From assembly GCF_900106975.1 (NCBI RefSeq), contig NZ_FNNU01000007.1, positions 1 through 64,000 of the forward strand: a stretch of 64,000 nucleotides of DNA, in the 5' to 3' direction. Under the pieces are notes generated by a model. The model did not search any database and was not told the origin of the DNA. It saw nothing but the letters and a program-made list of their open reading frames with translations. Shown piece by piece: positions 9,499 through 21,470 of this stretch (its first letter is position 1; each line of letters begins with the position of its first letter). This stretch comes from Pseudomonas kuykendallii. GTDB lineage: Bacteria; Pseudomonadota; Gammaproteobacteria; Pseudomonadales; Pseudomonadaceae. Made by a program: the position numbers and the translations under genes.

Positions 9499-9900
9499 AT
9501 GCAGGAGAGTCACCAGGGCGGCTGCCACTGCGGCGCGCTGCGTTACCGCTTCGCCGCACCGCTGCGCGATATCGCCCACTGCCACTGCTCGATCTGCCGG
9601 CGCACCAGCGGCGGCCTGGTCACGACATGGATCGGCGTGCCGCTCGAGACGTTCGAGTGGCTCCACGGCACGCCGGCGCAGTACGCCTCGTCCGACACTT
9701 GCACCCGCTACTTCTGCGGCACCTGCGGCGCCCAGCTGGCGCTGTTTACCCGCCTCAGTCCGCAGACCCTGGATGTGACCGTCGCCACCCTGGACGAACC
9801 GCAGCGGGCGCCGGCCGACCGGCACATCTGGGTGACCACACGGCTGCCCTGGCTGACGCTCGACCCGCACTTGCCCAGCGAGGACGAAGAAGCGCTCTAG
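9499..9900 (+). CDS. GFA / CENP-V family zinc protein
   Basis: The 133-residue protein has the zinc ligand pattern of the family: CHCG near residue 9, CHCSICRR near 35 and CGTCG near 77. The family is named after a formaldehyde-activating enzyme, but most members have unproven activity. I chose the ATG at 9499 because GAGGAGG lies 6 bases upstream and the first zinc knuckle follows at once. The stop overlaps the convergent aroE stop by 4 bases. Confidence 0.85.
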   Translation: MQESHQGGCHCGALRYRFAAPLRDIAHCHCSICRRTSGGLVTTWIGVPLETFEWLHGTPAQYASSDTCTRYFCGTCGAQLALFTRLSPQTLDVTVATLDEPQRAPADRHIWVTTRLPWLTLDPHLPSEDEEAL

Positions 9901-10721
9901 CCGGCCGCCAGCTGCCGGCGCAGCTCCGCCAGCACCGGCGCGCTGTCCGGGCGCACGCCGCGCCACAGCAGGAAGGCCTCGGCCGCCTGCTCCACCAGCA
10001 TGCCCAGCCCATCCAGGGCCGCGCGCGCGCCGTGCTCGACGGCCCACTGGCAGAACGCCGTCGGCTGGCGGGAATACATCATGTCGTAGCACAGCGTGTG
10101 GCCAGGCTCGATCAGGCTGGCCGCGATAGGTGGCACCTCGCCGGTCAGGCTCGCCGAGGTGCCGTTGACGATCAGGTCGACCGGCGCGTCCAGCCAGTCG
10201 AAGCCGCTGGCCATGATCGGCCCGAGGTCGGCGAACTCGGCGGCCAGCGCCTCGGCCTTCGCCACACTGCGGTTGGCCACCACCAGCGCCTTCGGCCGTT
10301 CGCCGAGGAAAGGCTCCAGCACGCCGCGCACCGCACCGCCCGCGCCGAGCAGGAGGATGCGCTTTCCGCTCAGCGAGAAGCCTGCGTTCACCGCGAGGTC
10401 GCGCAGCAGCCCGGCACCGTCGGTGTTGTCGCCCAGCAGGCGGCCGTCGGCGAGCTTCTTCAGCGTGTTCACCGCCCCGGCGCGTTGCGCCCGTGCGCTG
10501 AGTTGGTCGGCGAGCTGGAAGGCCTGTTCCTTGAACGGCACCGTGACGTTCCCGCCCAGGCCCTCGGCGAAGAAACCGCGGGCGAACCCGGCGAAGTCGT
10601 CCAGCGGCGCCAGCAGTGCCTCGTAGCTCAGAGCCTGGCCGGTCTGCTCGGCGAACAGGCGGTGGATCAGCGGCGACTTGCTGTGGCCGATGGGGTTGCC
10701 GAAGACACAGTAGCGGTCCAT
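9897..10721 (-). CDS. aroE: Shikimate 5-dehydrogenase
   Basis: The 274-residue enzyme reduces 3-dehydroshikimate to shikimate with NADPH in aromatic amino-acid synthesis. Seen: the shikimate-binding NPIGHSKSP near the N-terminus, the NVTVPFKE loop with the catalytic lysine, [11 protein letters not shown], and the nucleotide-binding GAGGAVRGV. Length is normal. It lies just downstream of hemF on the same strand, an arrangement conserved in Pseudomonas. Confidence 0.95.
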   Translation of the reverse strand: MDRYCVFGNPIGHSKSPLIHRLFAEQTGQALSYEALLAPLDDFAGFARGFFAEGLGGNVTVPFKEQAFQLADQLSARAQRAGAVNTLKKLADGRLLGDNTDGAGLLRDLAVNAGFSLSGKRILLLGAGGAVRGVLEPFLGERPKALVVANRSVAKAEALAAEFADLGPIMASGFDWLDAPVDLIVNGTSASLTGEVPPIAASLIEPGHTLCYDMMYSRQPTAFCQWAVEHGARAALDGLGMLVEQAAEAFLLWRGVRPDSAPVLAELRRQLAAG

Positions 10722-10764
10722 GGAAGCGGCTCCTCGATGGGTGTGGATCTGCGGCGCGGCGGGC

Positions 10765-12845
<2,081 letters not shown>

Positions 12846-12854
12846 GCGCCGCCG

Positions 12855-13412
12855 TCACGCCTCGCGCACCACCTTGCCGGTGCGCAGGTCGCGGATCAGG
12901 CTGGGGTTCTTGCGTCCGCCCAGATAGCCGCCGAGGACGTGGTCCAGTTGCTTCGGAAAGTACTGCTCGACGCGCAGACGGCTGCGTGCGGCGGGGCGCC
13001 CGGAAGGGTTCGCCGAGGTGGACACCAGCGGGCCGGTGAGGGCGCAGAGTTCGCCCACCAGCGAGTGGTCGCTGACGCGCAGCGCAACGCTGTCGTGTTC
13101 GCCGGTGATCCACTCCGGCAGGCGGTTCTGGTGCGGCACCAGCCAGGTATTCGGCCCTGGCCAGGTGCTCGCCAGTCGCGTCAGCCACGCCTCGGGCAGG
13201 TCATCGAGAAGAAAGTCGAACTGGCGAATGGTGTCGGCGACCAGGATCAATCCCTTCTCCACGGGGCGCTCCTTGAGCGCCAGCAGCCGGTACACCGCCT
13301 CGCTGCACCAGGGATCGCAGCCCAGCCCCCAGACCGCCTCGGTCGGATAGGCGATCACCCCGCCATTGCGGACCACCCGTGCCGCCTGTTGCACTTTCCA
13401 GCTGCTGACCAT
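12855..13412 (-). CDS. tsaC: Threonylcarbamoyl-AMP synthase
   Basis: The 185-residue YrdC/TsaC protein makes threonylcarbamoyl-AMP from threonine, bicarbonate and ATP, the first step of t6A37 tRNA modification. It shows [19 protein letters not shown], the [13 protein letters not shown] segment, the [20 protein letters not shown] region and [11 protein letters not shown]. The length equals the short single-domain TsaC rather than the two-domain Sua5. It lies in a tandem with dprA and LysM on the minus strand. Confidence 0.95.
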   Translation of the reverse strand: MVSSWKVQQAARVVRNGGVIAYPTEAVWGLGCDPWCSEAVYRLLALKERPVEKGLILVADTIRQFDFLLDDLPEAWLTRLASTWPGPNTWLVPHQNRLPEWITGEHDSVALRVSDHSLVGELCALTGPLVSTSANPSGRPAARSRLRVEQYFPKQLDHVLGGYLGGRKNPSLIRDLRTGKVVREA

Positions 13413-13472
13413 CGCTCGTCTCCCGTCGCAAAAACCTGCGCAGTGTACCCAAGCGAGGCGTCGCTGGAAGCG

Positions 13473-14573
13473 CTAGCGCCGCACGCCGAGCCAACGACCG
13501 GCTTCGCTGGCGACGCGACCTTCCAGCTCGAGCTCGGTGAGCGCCGCGAGCACCTTCGGCAATGGCCAGCCGCTGGCGTCGGCCAGCGCCTCGCTGCTGT
13601 GCGGCGCGGCGAACAGCAGCTCCAGCAGCGGATGCGTCGGCGCGGCGGGCGCGGCGGGCGCGGCGGCGGCGGCGGGGGGCGAGACGACCTGCCAGCCGCG
13701 CAGGGCTTCGAGGATGTGCTCGACGCTCTCCACCAGCAGCGCGCCGTCGCGGATCAGCTGGTGGCAACCGCGCGCACCGGGATGATGGATCGAGCCGGGG
13801 ATCGCATAGACCTCGCGACCCTGCTCGGCGGCCAGCCGCGCGGTGATCAGCGAACCGCTGGAGGGGCTCGCCTCGACCACCAGCACACCGACGGACAGTC
13901 CGCTGATGATCCGGTTGCGCCGCGGGAAGTTGCTCGCCTGCGGCGGGCTGTCCAGCGGCAGCTCGGACACCAGCGCGCCGCCCTCGCGGGCGATGCGTTC
14001 GGCCAGCGCCTTGTGCCGGTGCGGGTAGATGCACTGCAGGCCGGTGCCCAGCACCGCCACGGTGGCGCCGCCCGCCTCCAGGGCGCCCAGGTGCGCGGCG
14101 CCGTCGATACCCAGGGCCAGCCCGCTGGTGATCACGAAGCCGCCGCGCGCCAGGCTACGCGCGAAGCTCTGCGCGGTATCCAGGCCGGGCCTGGAGGCGC
14201 GGCGGCTGCCGACGATAGCCAGCTGCGGACGCTCCAGCAGGTCCACGTCGCCGGCGACGAACAGCAGCGGCGGGGCGTCCGGCAGTTCGGCGAGTAACGC
14301 GGGATAGCGCGGGTCATCCCACATCAGCAGATGCTGGCCTGGCCGCTCCAGCCAGGCCAGCGCCGCGGCGGCGCGTTCACGGATGTCCTGGCTGCGCCGC
14401 GGTTCCGCGCAACCGGCCGGCAGTCCAAGCGCACGCCAGGCGGCGGCCGGCGCGCTGAGGGCAGCGGAGGCGCCGGCGAAGGCCTGCATCAGCCGGGCGA
14501 AGCGCCGCGGCCCCAGCTCGGGCAGGCAATGCAGGCGAAGACGGGCTTCGAGTTCCGCGGGGGAAAGGTCCAT
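13473..14573 (-). CDS. dprA: DNA-processing protein A
   Basis: The 366-residue protein binds single-stranded DNA during natural transformation and loads RecA. A helical N-terminal region (about 1-80) precedes the Rossmann-like core: VGSRRASRPG, SGLALGIDGAAHLGAL, TVAVLGTGLQCIYPHRH, NFPRRNRIISGLS and EASPSSGSLITARLA. A winged-helix C-terminal domain (about 305-366) follows an alanine/proline-rich linker. Length and layout are normal. It starts about 80 bases after the LysM gene, separated by a hairpin. Confidence 0.95.
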   Translation of the reverse strand: MDLSPAELEARLRLHCLPELGPRRFARLMQAFAGASAALSAPAAAWRALGLPAGCAEPRRSQDIRERAAAALAWLERPGQHLLMWDDPRYPALLAELPDAPPLLFVAGDVDLLERPQLAIVGSRRASRPGLDTAQSFARSLARGGFVITSGLALGIDGAAHLGALEAGGATVAVLGTGLQCIYPHRHKALAERIAREGGALVSELPLDSPPQASNFPRRNRIISGLSVGVLVVEASPSSGSLITARLAAEQGREVYAIPGSIHHPGARGCHQLIRDGALLVESVEHILEALRGWQVVSPPAAAAAPAAPAAPTHPLLELLFAAPHSSEALADASGWPLPKVLAALTELELEGRVASEAGRWLGVRR

Positions 14574-14622
14574 CGGCGATCATCCTTGATCGGCGCACCG
14601 GCCAGCGGCCGGCGCCATATAG

Positions 14623-14649
14623 CCGAAGCCCCGCAGTGCGGGGCTTCGG
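14623..14649 (-). terminator. Hairpin terminator after the LysM gene
   Basis: CCGAAGCCCCGCA and TGCGGGGCTTCGG form a 13-base perfect inverted repeat 6 bases beyond the LysM stop on the minus strand and about 50 bases before dprA. A clear thymine run is lacking, so it may attenuate rather than end transcription. Confidence 0.65.
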
Positions 14650-14654
14650 GGTGG

Positions 14655-15683
14655 TCAGGGGTTCTTGACCTTGTCCAACACCGACAACTGCCGGCTGGCG
14701 GCCAGCACCAGCCCGTAACTGAGCTTCTCGTAGGTGCGGAAGACCATCATCAGGCCGGCGCGCTCGTCGGGAATCTTCACCGATTCGCCGGTGACGCGGT
14801 CGCGCACGGTTTCGCCGGTCTTGTATACCGCGAGCACGTTACCCTCGGCCAGACCATCGCGGCGGCCCTTGTTGATGGTCACCACGTCGAACTGGCCGAT
14901 CTGGTTGACACCGCGCGGCACGTCGAGGATCACGCCATCCTCGATCGTCCGGGCCGGCTCGCCCGGCATGAAGGAGGAATTGATCGCGCGTTCCTCGGTG
15001 GGGAACAGGCGATCACCGAGGCGCACTTCCTGGGTCGAGCGGGTCAGCATCACGGTCGCGACGTCGCCTTCCTGGGCGACCATCTCAGCGGTGCCGATGT
15101 CGTCGGCGTTGATGCCGAGGAACTCCCCGGTTTTCGGATCCTTGTAGGTGCGGCCCTGGCGGAAGATGCCGTAGGCCGGCTGGTCGTCCTCGAAGGTGCC
15201 GCGGGCATAGACGCGGTCACCGCTGCCACTGACGACGCGCTCGGCATTGCCGGCGACGATGTAGGGCGCGCGGAGGAACTCCTCGGGCGCATCGACGATG
15301 CGGTTGCTCAGCAGGAAGCTGTTGATGGCGTTCAGCGGGATGGTCGGGATGGCTTCGGCCATCGGCGTGCTGCGCACCTGCGGCGACAGCTTGATGGTTC
15401 CGCGCGAGGCGCCGCGCTCGAGTTGCAGGCGCGGCTGGCCGTCGACATAGAAGAGGGTGAGGACATCGCCGGGGTAGATCAGGTGGGGGTTTTCGATTTG
15501 CGGATTGGCGTGCCAGATTTCCGGCCACTTCCAGGGTTCACGCAGAAACTTGCCGGAAATATCCCAGAGGGTGTCGCCGCTGACCACCGTATAGCGATCC
15601 GGATGACCTTCCTTGAGCTGCACGGCTGCCTGAGCCAGACCGCCGAAGGCGAGCAGCACCAGGGCGAACAGTGATTTCCTCAT
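14655..15683 (-). CDS. tsaP: LysM peptidoglycan-binding protein, TsaP-like
   Basis: The 342-residue exported protein has a signal peptide (MRKSLFALVLLAFGGLAQA) and one LysM domain (about residues 30-80: YTVVSGDTLWDISGKFL, IENPHLIYPGDVLTL), followed by a long C-terminal region with no recognised catalytic motif. In Pseudomonas the gene at this locus corresponds to TsaP, which anchors the type IV pilus secretin to peptidoglycan; assignment by position is inference. The start at 15683 gives the proper signal peptide. It is divergent from def. Confidence 0.75.
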   Translation of the reverse strand: MRKSLFALVLLAFGGLAQAAVQLKEGHPDRYTVVSGDTLWDISGKFLREPWKWPEIWHANPQIENPHLIYPGDVLTLFYVDGQPRLQLERGASRGTIKLSPQVRSTPMAEAIPTIPLNAINSFLLSNRIVDAPEEFLRAPYIVAGNAERVVSGSGDRVYARGTFEDDQPAYGIFRQGRTYKDPKTGEFLGINADDIGTAEMVAQEGDVATVMLTRSTQEVRLGDRLFPTEERAINSSFMPGEPARTIEDGVILDVPRGVNQIGQFDVVTINKGRRDGLAEGNVLAVYKTGETVRDRVTGESVKIPDERAGLMMVFRTYEKLSYGLVLAASRQLSVLDKVKNP

Positions 15684-15823
15684 GCGGTGAATCCCTTTAT
15701 CATGTCCATTCACGTGAAACGCTTGGAAGCCGCCCCGGGCGGGCTTTTCAGGCGTTTTTCAAAGCTGCTCATCATCTTAGCAGCGCTATTTGAATTTATT
15801 CCACAAGTGCATCACAAACGCAT

Positions 15824-16330
15824 ATGGCGATACTGAATATCCTCGAATTTCCCGATCCGCGCCTGCGCACCATCGCCAAACCGGTGGTCAGCGTCGACGA
15901 TTCCACGCGCCAGCTGATCGACGACATGTTCGAGACCATGTACGACGCACCCGGGATAGGACTGGCCGCCACACAGGTCAACGTGCACCAGCGCATCGTG
16001 GTGATGGACCTGTCCGAAGACAAAACCGAGCCGCGGGTATTCATCAACCCGGAGTTCGAAGTGCTGACCGACGAAATGGGCCAGTACCAGGAGGGGTGCC
16101 TGTCGGTGCCCGGTTTCTACGAGAACGTCGACCGCCCGCAGCAGGTTCGGATCAAGGCGCTGGACCGCGACGGCCAGCCCTTCGAACTGCTCGCCGAAGG
16201 CCTTCTGGCGATCTGCATCCAGCATGAATGCGATCACCTCAACGGCAAGCTGTTCGTCGACTACCTGTCCAACCTCAAGCGCGACCGGATCAAGAAGAAG
16301 CTGGAAAAACAGCACCGCCAGCAGGCTTGA
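15824..16330 (+). CDS. def: Peptide deformylase
   Basis: The 168-residue metalloenzyme removes the formyl group from nascent proteins. All three motifs are present: [17 protein letters not shown] (metal-binding Cys) and [11 protein letters not shown] (metal-binding histidines and catalytic Glu). It heads the def-fmt-rsmB-trkA run. A strong terminator directly follows its stop. Confidence 0.97.
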   Translation: MAILNILEFPDPRLRTIAKPVVSVDDSTRQLIDDMFETMYDAPGIGLAATQVNVHQRIVVMDLSEDKTEPRVFINPEFEVLTDEMGQYQEGCLSVPGFYENVDRPQQVRIKALDRDGQPFELLAEGLLAICIQHECDHLNGKLFVDYLSNLKRDRIKKKLEKQHRQQA

Positions 16331-16340
16331 TCAGGTTTCC

Positions 16341-16365
16341 AAGGCTTGCTCCGGCAAGCCTTTTT
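16341..16365 (+). terminator. Intrinsic terminator between def and fmt
   Basis: AAGGCTTGC pairs with GCAAGCCTT around a TCCG loop and runs into five thymines. It begins 11 bases after the def stop and ends 20 bases before the fmt start, so fmt transcription must pass it or start within it. Confidence 0.85.
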
Positions 16366-16384
16366 GCATTCTGGAGCTCCTCTT

Positions 16385-17317
16385 TTGCGCATCGTTTTCG
16401 CCGGTACGCCGGAATTCGCCGCCCGCCACCTGCAGGTTCTGCTCGACGCCGGGCAGCCGATCGTCGCCGTCTACACCCAGCCGGACCGCCCGGCCGGACG
16501 CGGGCAGAAGCTGATGCCCAGCCCGGTGAAGCAGCTCGCCACGCAGCACGGGATTCCGGTGCTGCAACCGGCGACCCTGCGCGACCCCGCCGCCCAGGCC
16601 GAACTGGCCTCATTGGCCCCGGACCTGCTGCTGGTGGTCGCCTACGGGTTGATCCTGCCGCAGGCGGTGCTGGACATCCCGCGCCTGGGCTGCGTCAACA
16701 GCCACGCCTCGCTGCTGCCGCGCTGGCGCGGCGCGGCACCGATCCAGCGCGCAGTGGAAGCCGGCGACAGTGAAAGCGGTGTGACCGTGATGCGCATGGA
16801 GGCTGGCCTGGACACCGGGCCGATGCTGCTCAAGGTGCGCACGCCAATCGCCGACGACGACACCGGTGGCAGCCTGCACGACCGCCTCGCCGAGTTGGGC
16901 GCCCAGGCGCTGCTGCAGGCGGTCGACGGGCTCGCCGCGGGAAGCCTGGTCGACCAGATCCAGGACGACGCGCTGGCCACCTACGCGCGCAAGCTGGACA
17001 AGGACGAGGCGCGCCTCGACTGGACGCGTCCGGCCGCCGAGCTGGAGCGCCAGGTGCGCGCCTTCAATCCCTGGCCGGTGTGCCATTCGACCCTCGCAGG
17101 CGAACCCTTGAAGGTGCTCGCGGCGCGGCTTGGCGAAGGCCAGGGCCGGCCCGGCGAGATACTCGCGGCCAGCCGTGACGGCCTGAGCGTCGCCTGCGGG
17201 GAGGGCGCGCTGCTGCTCACCCGCCTGCAGTTGCCTGGCGGCAAACCGCTGGACTTCGCCGACCATTACAACAGCCGCCGCGAACGCTTCCTGCCCGGCA
17301 CGGTGCTCGGCCAATGA
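16385..17317 (+). CDS. fmt: Methionyl-tRNA formyltransferase
   Basis: The 310-residue enzyme formylates initiator Met-tRNA using 10-formyltetrahydrofolate. It begins [17 protein letters not shown] at a TTG codon 8 bases after GGAG; the frame is open slightly further upstream but crosses the terminator, so the TTG is preferred. The active-site region [19 protein letters not shown] and the HDRLAELGA segment are intact, followed by the C-terminal OB-type tRNA-binding domain (about 205-310). It overlaps rsmB by 4 bases. Confidence 0.95.
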   Translation: MRIVFAGTPEFAARHLQVLLDAGQPIVAVYTQPDRPAGRGQKLMPSPVKQLATQHGIPVLQPATLRDPAAQAELASLAPDLLLVVAYGLILPQAVLDIPRLGCVNSHASLLPRWRGAAPIQRAVEAGDSESGVTVMRMEAGLDTGPMLLKVRTPIADDDTGGSLHDRLAELGAQALLQAVDGLAAGSLVDQIQDDALATYARKLDKDEARLDWTRPAAELERQVRAFNPWPVCHSTLAGEPLKVLAARLGEGQGRPGEILAASRDGLSVACGEGALLLTRLQLPGGKPLDFADHYNSRRERFLPGTVLGQ

Positions 17318-18636
17318 ACCCGCGTCTGGCCGCTGCGCGGGCCCTGGCGGCGGTGCTGTCCGGCAAGGCCTCGCTGGGCAGCAGCCTGCCGCCGCTGCTG
17401 GAGCGGGTGGACGCCCGCGACCGTGGCCTGGCCCAAGACCTCGCCCTCGGCACCGCCCGCTGGCAACCGCGCCTGGCGCTGCTCGCCGAGAAACTGCTGC
17501 AGAAGCCGTTCAAGGCCGCCGACCGCGATGTCGAGGCCCTGCTGCTGATCGGCCTCTACCAGCTATTCCATACGCGCATCCCGCCGCACGCCGCGATCGG
17601 CGAGACCGTCGCCTGCGCCGACGGCCTGAAGAAGTCGTCGCTCAAGGGCCTGCTCAACGCCGTGCTGCGCAACGCCCAGCGCGACGGCGATGCGCTGATC
17701 GCCAGCCTGGAGCGCGATCCGGTGCTGCACAGCGCGCATCCACGCTGGTTGCAAAAAGCCCTGAAGGGGTTCTGGCCCGAGCACTGGCAGGCCATCTGCG
17801 CGGCGAACAACGCCCATCCGCCGTTGATCCTGCGGGTCAACCGCCAGCACGGCGCGCGCGATGCCTATCTCGCCGAACTGCAGGCCGTCGGCATCGCCGC
17901 CGCGCCCTGTGAGTTCAGCCGCGACGGCGTGCGCCTGCTCGAAGCGCGCGACGTGAAGACCCTGCCAGGCTTCGCCGAGGGTCGCGTCAGCGTGCAGGAC
18001 GAAGCCGCGCAGCTGGCCGCCGGCCTGCTCGACCTGGCGCCCGGCCAGCACGTGCTCGACGCCTGCTGCGCGCCGGGCGGCAAGACCTGCCACCTGCTGG
18101 AAGCCGAGCCGACGCTCGACGTGCTCGGCGTCGACCTGGAAGAAAAACGCCTGGTGCGGGTGCGCGAAAACCTCGCCCGGCTGAACCTGAACGCGCGCCT
18201 GATCGCCGCCGACGGGCGCGCCACCGGCGACTGGTGGGATGGCCGGCCGTTCCAGCGCATCCTGCTGGACGCGCCGTGTTCGGCCACCGGCGTCATCCGC
18301 CGCCACCCGGACATCAAGCTGACCCGCCAGCCCACGGACATCCCGGCGCTGGCCGCGCTGCAGGGCGAGCTGCTGGACGCGCTGTGGCCGACCCTGGAAG
18401 TCGGCGGTGTACTGCTCTACGCCACCTGCTCGGTGCTGCCGACGGAAAACAGCGAGGTGATCGGTGCCTTCCTCGCCCGCCAGCCCGGCGCGCGCGAACT
18501 GGCGATCGCCGGCGGCTTCGGCATCGACCAGCCGCACGGCCGCCAGCTGCTGCCGCAGGAGGACGGCCACGACGGTTTCTACTATGCCAAGCTGGTGAAG
18601 ATCGCCGCGACGCCGGCGAGCAAGGAGATCGGTTGA
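17314..18636 (+). CDS. rsmB: 16S rRNA m5C967 methyltransferase
   Basis: The 440-residue RsmB/Sun enzyme has an N-terminal NusB-like RNA-binding domain (about 1-140) and a C-terminal SAM-dependent methyltransferase. Motifs seen: [15 protein letters not shown] (SAM binding, near 246), [17 protein letters not shown] with the catalytic PC, and [14 protein letters not shown] with the second cysteine. Start and stop both overlap neighbours by 4 bases, showing translational coupling with fmt and trkA. Confidence 0.96.
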   Translation: MNPRLAAARALAAVLSGKASLGSSLPPLLERVDARDRGLAQDLALGTARWQPRLALLAEKLLQKPFKAADRDVEALLLIGLYQLFHTRIPPHAAIGETVACADGLKKSSLKGLLNAVLRNAQRDGDALIASLERDPVLHSAHPRWLQKALKGFWPEHWQAICAANNAHPPLILRVNRQHGARDAYLAELQAVGIAAAPCEFSRDGVRLLEARDVKTLPGFAEGRVSVQDEAAQLAAGLLDLAPGQHVLDACCAPGGKTCHLLEAEPTLDVLGVDLEEKRLVRVRENLARLNLNARLIAADGRATGDWWDGRPFQRILLDAPCSATGVIRRHPDIKLTRQPTDIPALAALQGELLDALWPTLEVGGVLLYATCSVLPTENSEVIGAFLARQPGARELAIAGGFGIDQPHGRQLLPQEDGHDGFYYAKLVKIAATPASKEIG

Positions 18637-20006
18637 AAATCATCATCCTCGGCGCCGGCCAGGTCGGCGGCACACTTGCCGAGCACCTCGCCAGCGAAGC
18701 CAACGACATCACCGTGGTCGACACCGACGGCGAGCGCCTGCGCGCCCTCGGCGACCGCCTGGACATCCGCACCATCCAGGGCCGCGGCTCGTTTCCCACG
18801 GTGCTGCGCCAGGCCGGCGCGGACGATGCCGACATGCTGGTGGCGGTGACCAACAGCGACGAGACCAACATGGTCGCCTGCCAGGTCGCCTTCACCCTGT
18901 TCCACACCCCGACCAAGATCGCCCGGGTGCGCGAGTCGGCCTACCTGACGCGCTCCGGCCTGTTCGACAACGACGCCATCCCGGTGGACGTGCTGATCAG
19001 CCCCGAGCAGGTGGTGACCAACTACATCAAGCGCCTGATCGAGTACCCCGGCGCACTGCAGGTGATCGACTTCGCCGACGGCAAGGCTCAGCTGGTGGCG
19101 GTGCGCGCCTACTACGGCGGGCCGCTGGTCGGCCAGCAGCTGCGCCAGCTGCGCGAACACATGCCCAACGTCGACACCCGCGTGGCGGCGATCTTCCGTC
19201 GCAACCGGCCGATCACGCCGCAGGGCGACACCGTGATCGAGGCGGACGACGAGGTGTTCTTCATCGCCGCGACCGGGCACATCCGCGCGGTGATGAGCGA
19301 GATGCGCCGGCTGGAAAGCGACTACAAGCGCGTGGTGATCGCCGGTGGCGGGCAGATCGGCGAACGCCTGGCCGAAGCCATCGAGAGCCGCTACCAGGTG
19401 AAGGTGATCGAGATGAACCCGGCGCGCTGCCGGCACCTGTCGGACTCGCTGGACAGCACTATCGTGCTGCAGGGCAGCGCCTCGGACCGCGACCTGCTGC
19501 TGGAGGAAAACATCGCCGATGCCGACATCTTCCTGGCCCTGACCAACGACGACGAAGCCAACATCATGTCCTCGCTGCTGGCCAAGCGGCTCGGTGCGCG
19601 CAAGGTGATGAGCATCATCAACAACCCGGCCTACGTCGACCTGATTCAGGGCGGCGACATCGACGTGGCGATCAGCCCGCAGCTGGCGACCATCGGTTCG
19701 CTGCTGTCCCACGTGCGTCGCGGCGACATCGTCAGCGCCCATTCGCTGCGGCGCGGCGCCGCCGAAGCCATCGAGATCGTCGCCCATGGCGACTCGCGCT
19801 CGAGCAAGGTGGTGGGGCGCATGGTCGAGGAAATCGCCCTGCCGTCGGGAACCACCATCGGCGCCGTGGTGCGCGACGAGCAGGTGCTGATCGCCCACGA
19901 CGACACGCTGATCGAGTCCGGCGACCACGTGATCCTGTTCCTCGTCGACAAGAAGCACATCCGTGACGTCGAGCGGCTGTTCCAGGCCGGCCTAACGTTC
20001 TTCTGA
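18633..20006 (+). CDS. trkA: Trk potassium uptake regulatory subunit TrkA
   Basis: The 457-residue cytoplasmic protein gates the TrkH/TrkG K+ channel by NAD(H) or ATP binding. It has two RCK units: the first Rossmann motif [15 protein letters not shown] at residue 6, the second [16 protein letters not shown] near 235, each followed by a TrkA-C lobe. The start is a TTG overlapping the rsmB stop (TTGA), with AAGGAG upstream. No trkH is adjacent, as usual in this block. Confidence 0.95.
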   Translation: MKIIILGAGQVGGTLAEHLASEANDITVVDTDGERLRALGDRLDIRTIQGRGSFPTVLRQAGADDADMLVAVTNSDETNMVACQVAFTLFHTPTKIARVRESAYLTRSGLFDNDAIPVDVLISPEQVVTNYIKRLIEYPGALQVIDFADGKAQLVAVRAYYGGPLVGQQLRQLREHMPNVDTRVAAIFRRNRPITPQGDTVIEADDEVFFIAATGHIRAVMSEMRRLESDYKRVVIAGGGQIGERLAEAIESRYQVKVIEMNPARCRHLSDSLDSTIVLQGSASDRDLLLEENIADADIFLALTNDDEANIMSSLLAKRLGARKVMSIINNPAYVDLIQGGDIDVAISPQLATIGSLLSHVRRGDIVSAHSLRRGAAEAIEIVAHGDSRSSKVVGRMVEEIALPSGTTIGAVVRDEQVLIAHDDTLIESGDHVILFLVDKKHIRDVERLFQAGLTFF

Positions 20007-20021
20007 TCCGCCGGAGGGCGC

Positions 20022-20345
20022 ATGCTCGAATCGCTGGAAAAGATGCTCGCCCGGGGCGTCGACAATTCGCTGCTGCGCTTCGGCCTCGGCAAGGGCTACC
20101 TGGACGCCGGCGACTTCCCGCGCGCCGCCGGGCACCTGCGCCGCTGCGTCGAGCTGGATGCCACCTATTCCGCGGCCTGGAAGCTGCTCGGCAAGGCGCT
20201 GTTGCAAGCCGGAGATCCGGCGGCCGCACGCGAGGCCTGGGGCCAGGGCCTGCAGGCCGCGCAGGCGCACGGCGACAAGCAGGCGGAAAAGGAGATGGCG
20301 GTGTTCCTGCGCAAGCTGGACAAGCCGTCGCCCGCGCAGCGCTGA
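20022..20345 (+). CDS. Small TPR-repeat protein
   Basis: The 107-residue protein is almost entirely tetratricopeptide-like helices (GLGKGYLDAGDFPRAAGHLR, AAWKLLGKALLQAGDPAAA, AREAWGQGLQAAQAHGD). It starts 15 bases after trkA behind a GGAGG sequence. A small TPR gene occupies this position in other Pseudomonas; its partner is unknown. It is convergent with the yhhQ-like gene with a 12-base gap. Confidence 0.75.
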   Translation: MLESLEKMLARGVDNSLLRFGLGKGYLDAGDFPRAAGHLRRCVELDATYSAAWKLLGKALLQAGDPAAAREAWGQGLQAAQAHGDKQAEKEMAVFLRKLDKPSPAQR

Positions 20346-20357
20346 GGCGCTAGCGGA

Positions 20358-21011
20358 TCAGGACGACAGCGCCGGGCTGCGCGGCAGCTGGCGCACGATC
20401 CAGTTCAGCAGAATCCCGTAGAGCGGCACGAAGAGGACCAGGCTGACCGTCAGCTTGATCGCGTAGTCGACGCTGGCGATCTCCACCCAGTTCGCCGCCA
20501 TGAACGGATCGCTGCTGTGCCAGAAGGCGATGGAGAAGAACACGAAGGTGTCCAGCAGGTTGCCGAGGATGGTCGAGGCGGTCGGCGCGATCCACCACTG
20601 GCGCATGCGCCGCAGGCGGTCGAACACCTGGATGTCGAGCAACTGGCCGAAGGCGTAGGCGAGGAAGCTGGCCAGGGCGATGCGGAAGACGAACAGGTTG
20701 AACTCGCCCAGCGCGGCGAAGCCGCCGAAGGCGCCATCGTGGAACAGCACCGAGACGATGTAGGAGGCGACCAACGCCGGCAGCATCACCTTGGCGATCA
20801 CCCGCCGCGCCGGTTCCTTGCCGAGCAGACGCACGGTGAGGTCGGTGGCCAGGAAGATGAACGGGAAGCTGAACGCGCCCCAGGTGGTATGCCAGCCGAA
20901 CAGCGAGATCGGCAGCTGCACCAGGTAGTTGCTGGCGATGATGATGAGGATGTGGAAAGCGATCAGACCGGCCAGCGTCGCGCGGCGGGCCGATGAGGAA
21001 AACGTCGGCAT
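20358..21011 (-). CDS. yhhQ: YhhQ-family queuosine precursor transporter
   Basis: The 217-residue inner-membrane protein has six hydrophobic segments and family signatures: FPFIFLATDLTVRLLGKE, LASFLAYAFGQLLDIQVFDRL and STILGNLLDTFVFFSIAFW. Members import 7-cyano-7-deazaguanine for queuosine-tRNA synthesis. I chose the ATG at 21011 because AAGGAC lies upstream and the first helix follows; the open frame extends further without support. Confidence 0.85.
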   Translation of the reverse strand: MPTFSSSARRATLAGLIAFHILIIIASNYLVQLPISLFGWHTTWGAFSFPFIFLATDLTVRLLGKEPARRVIAKVMLPALVASYIVSVLFHDGAFGGFAALGEFNLFVFRIALASFLAYAFGQLLDIQVFDRLRRMRQWWIAPTASTILGNLLDTFVFFSIAFWHSSDPFMAANWVEIASVDYAIKLTVSLVLFVPLYGILLNWIVRQLPRSPALSS

Positions 21012-21124
21012 CTTGCGTCCTTTTTGGAGTGATGGGGTGAGGGAACCCATTTCAGCGGCCGGCATTCTAGCCGCAGTGTCGCGTGCTGGTAAGCGTTTTC
21101 GTCGGCAGGCCGGCGAGCGGTGGC

Positions 21125-21400
21125 CTAGCCGGCCTCTTCGTCGAGGATGAAGCGCACGCCGACGCCTTCGCCGTCCGCGCGCATCACCTGCATCCTCAGC
21201 ACCGGCGCCTCGATCGGCAAGTCCTGCACCTGGCCGCTGATCAGCGTGCCGGTGGCGAGGCCAACCAGTTCCGGGTGACGGATGAAGACGCCGCCATCGG
21301 AGAGGTCGCGGGTCTGCGCGATGAGTTCACCGAAGCTTTCATGGCTGACCTTGATTCTGCACTTCATCGGGATGCGCGGATGGCGACGCTGATTGGACAT
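21125..21400 (-). CDS. PilZ domain protein (c-di-GMP receptor type)
   Basis: The product is a single PilZ domain of 91 residues. The c-di-GMP motifs are visible: the arginine-rich N-terminus RRHPR and DLSDGGVFI (D/NxSxxG). The ATG at 21400 is preferred because GAGGAAG lies 5 bases upstream. It acts in the cytoplasm, probably as a stand-alone adaptor; the target is unknown. Confidence 0.85.
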   Translation of the reverse strand: MSNQRRHPRIPMKCRIKVSHESFGELIAQTRDLSDGGVFIRHPELVGLATGTLISGQVQDLPIEAPVLRMQVMRADGEGVGVRFILDEEAG

Positions 21401-21470
21401 GAGCAGCTTCCTCGGCATGGTGGCCACTTAATACCGCAGTTCGCCCGTCACGCCCAGCCCGGAGGGCACT

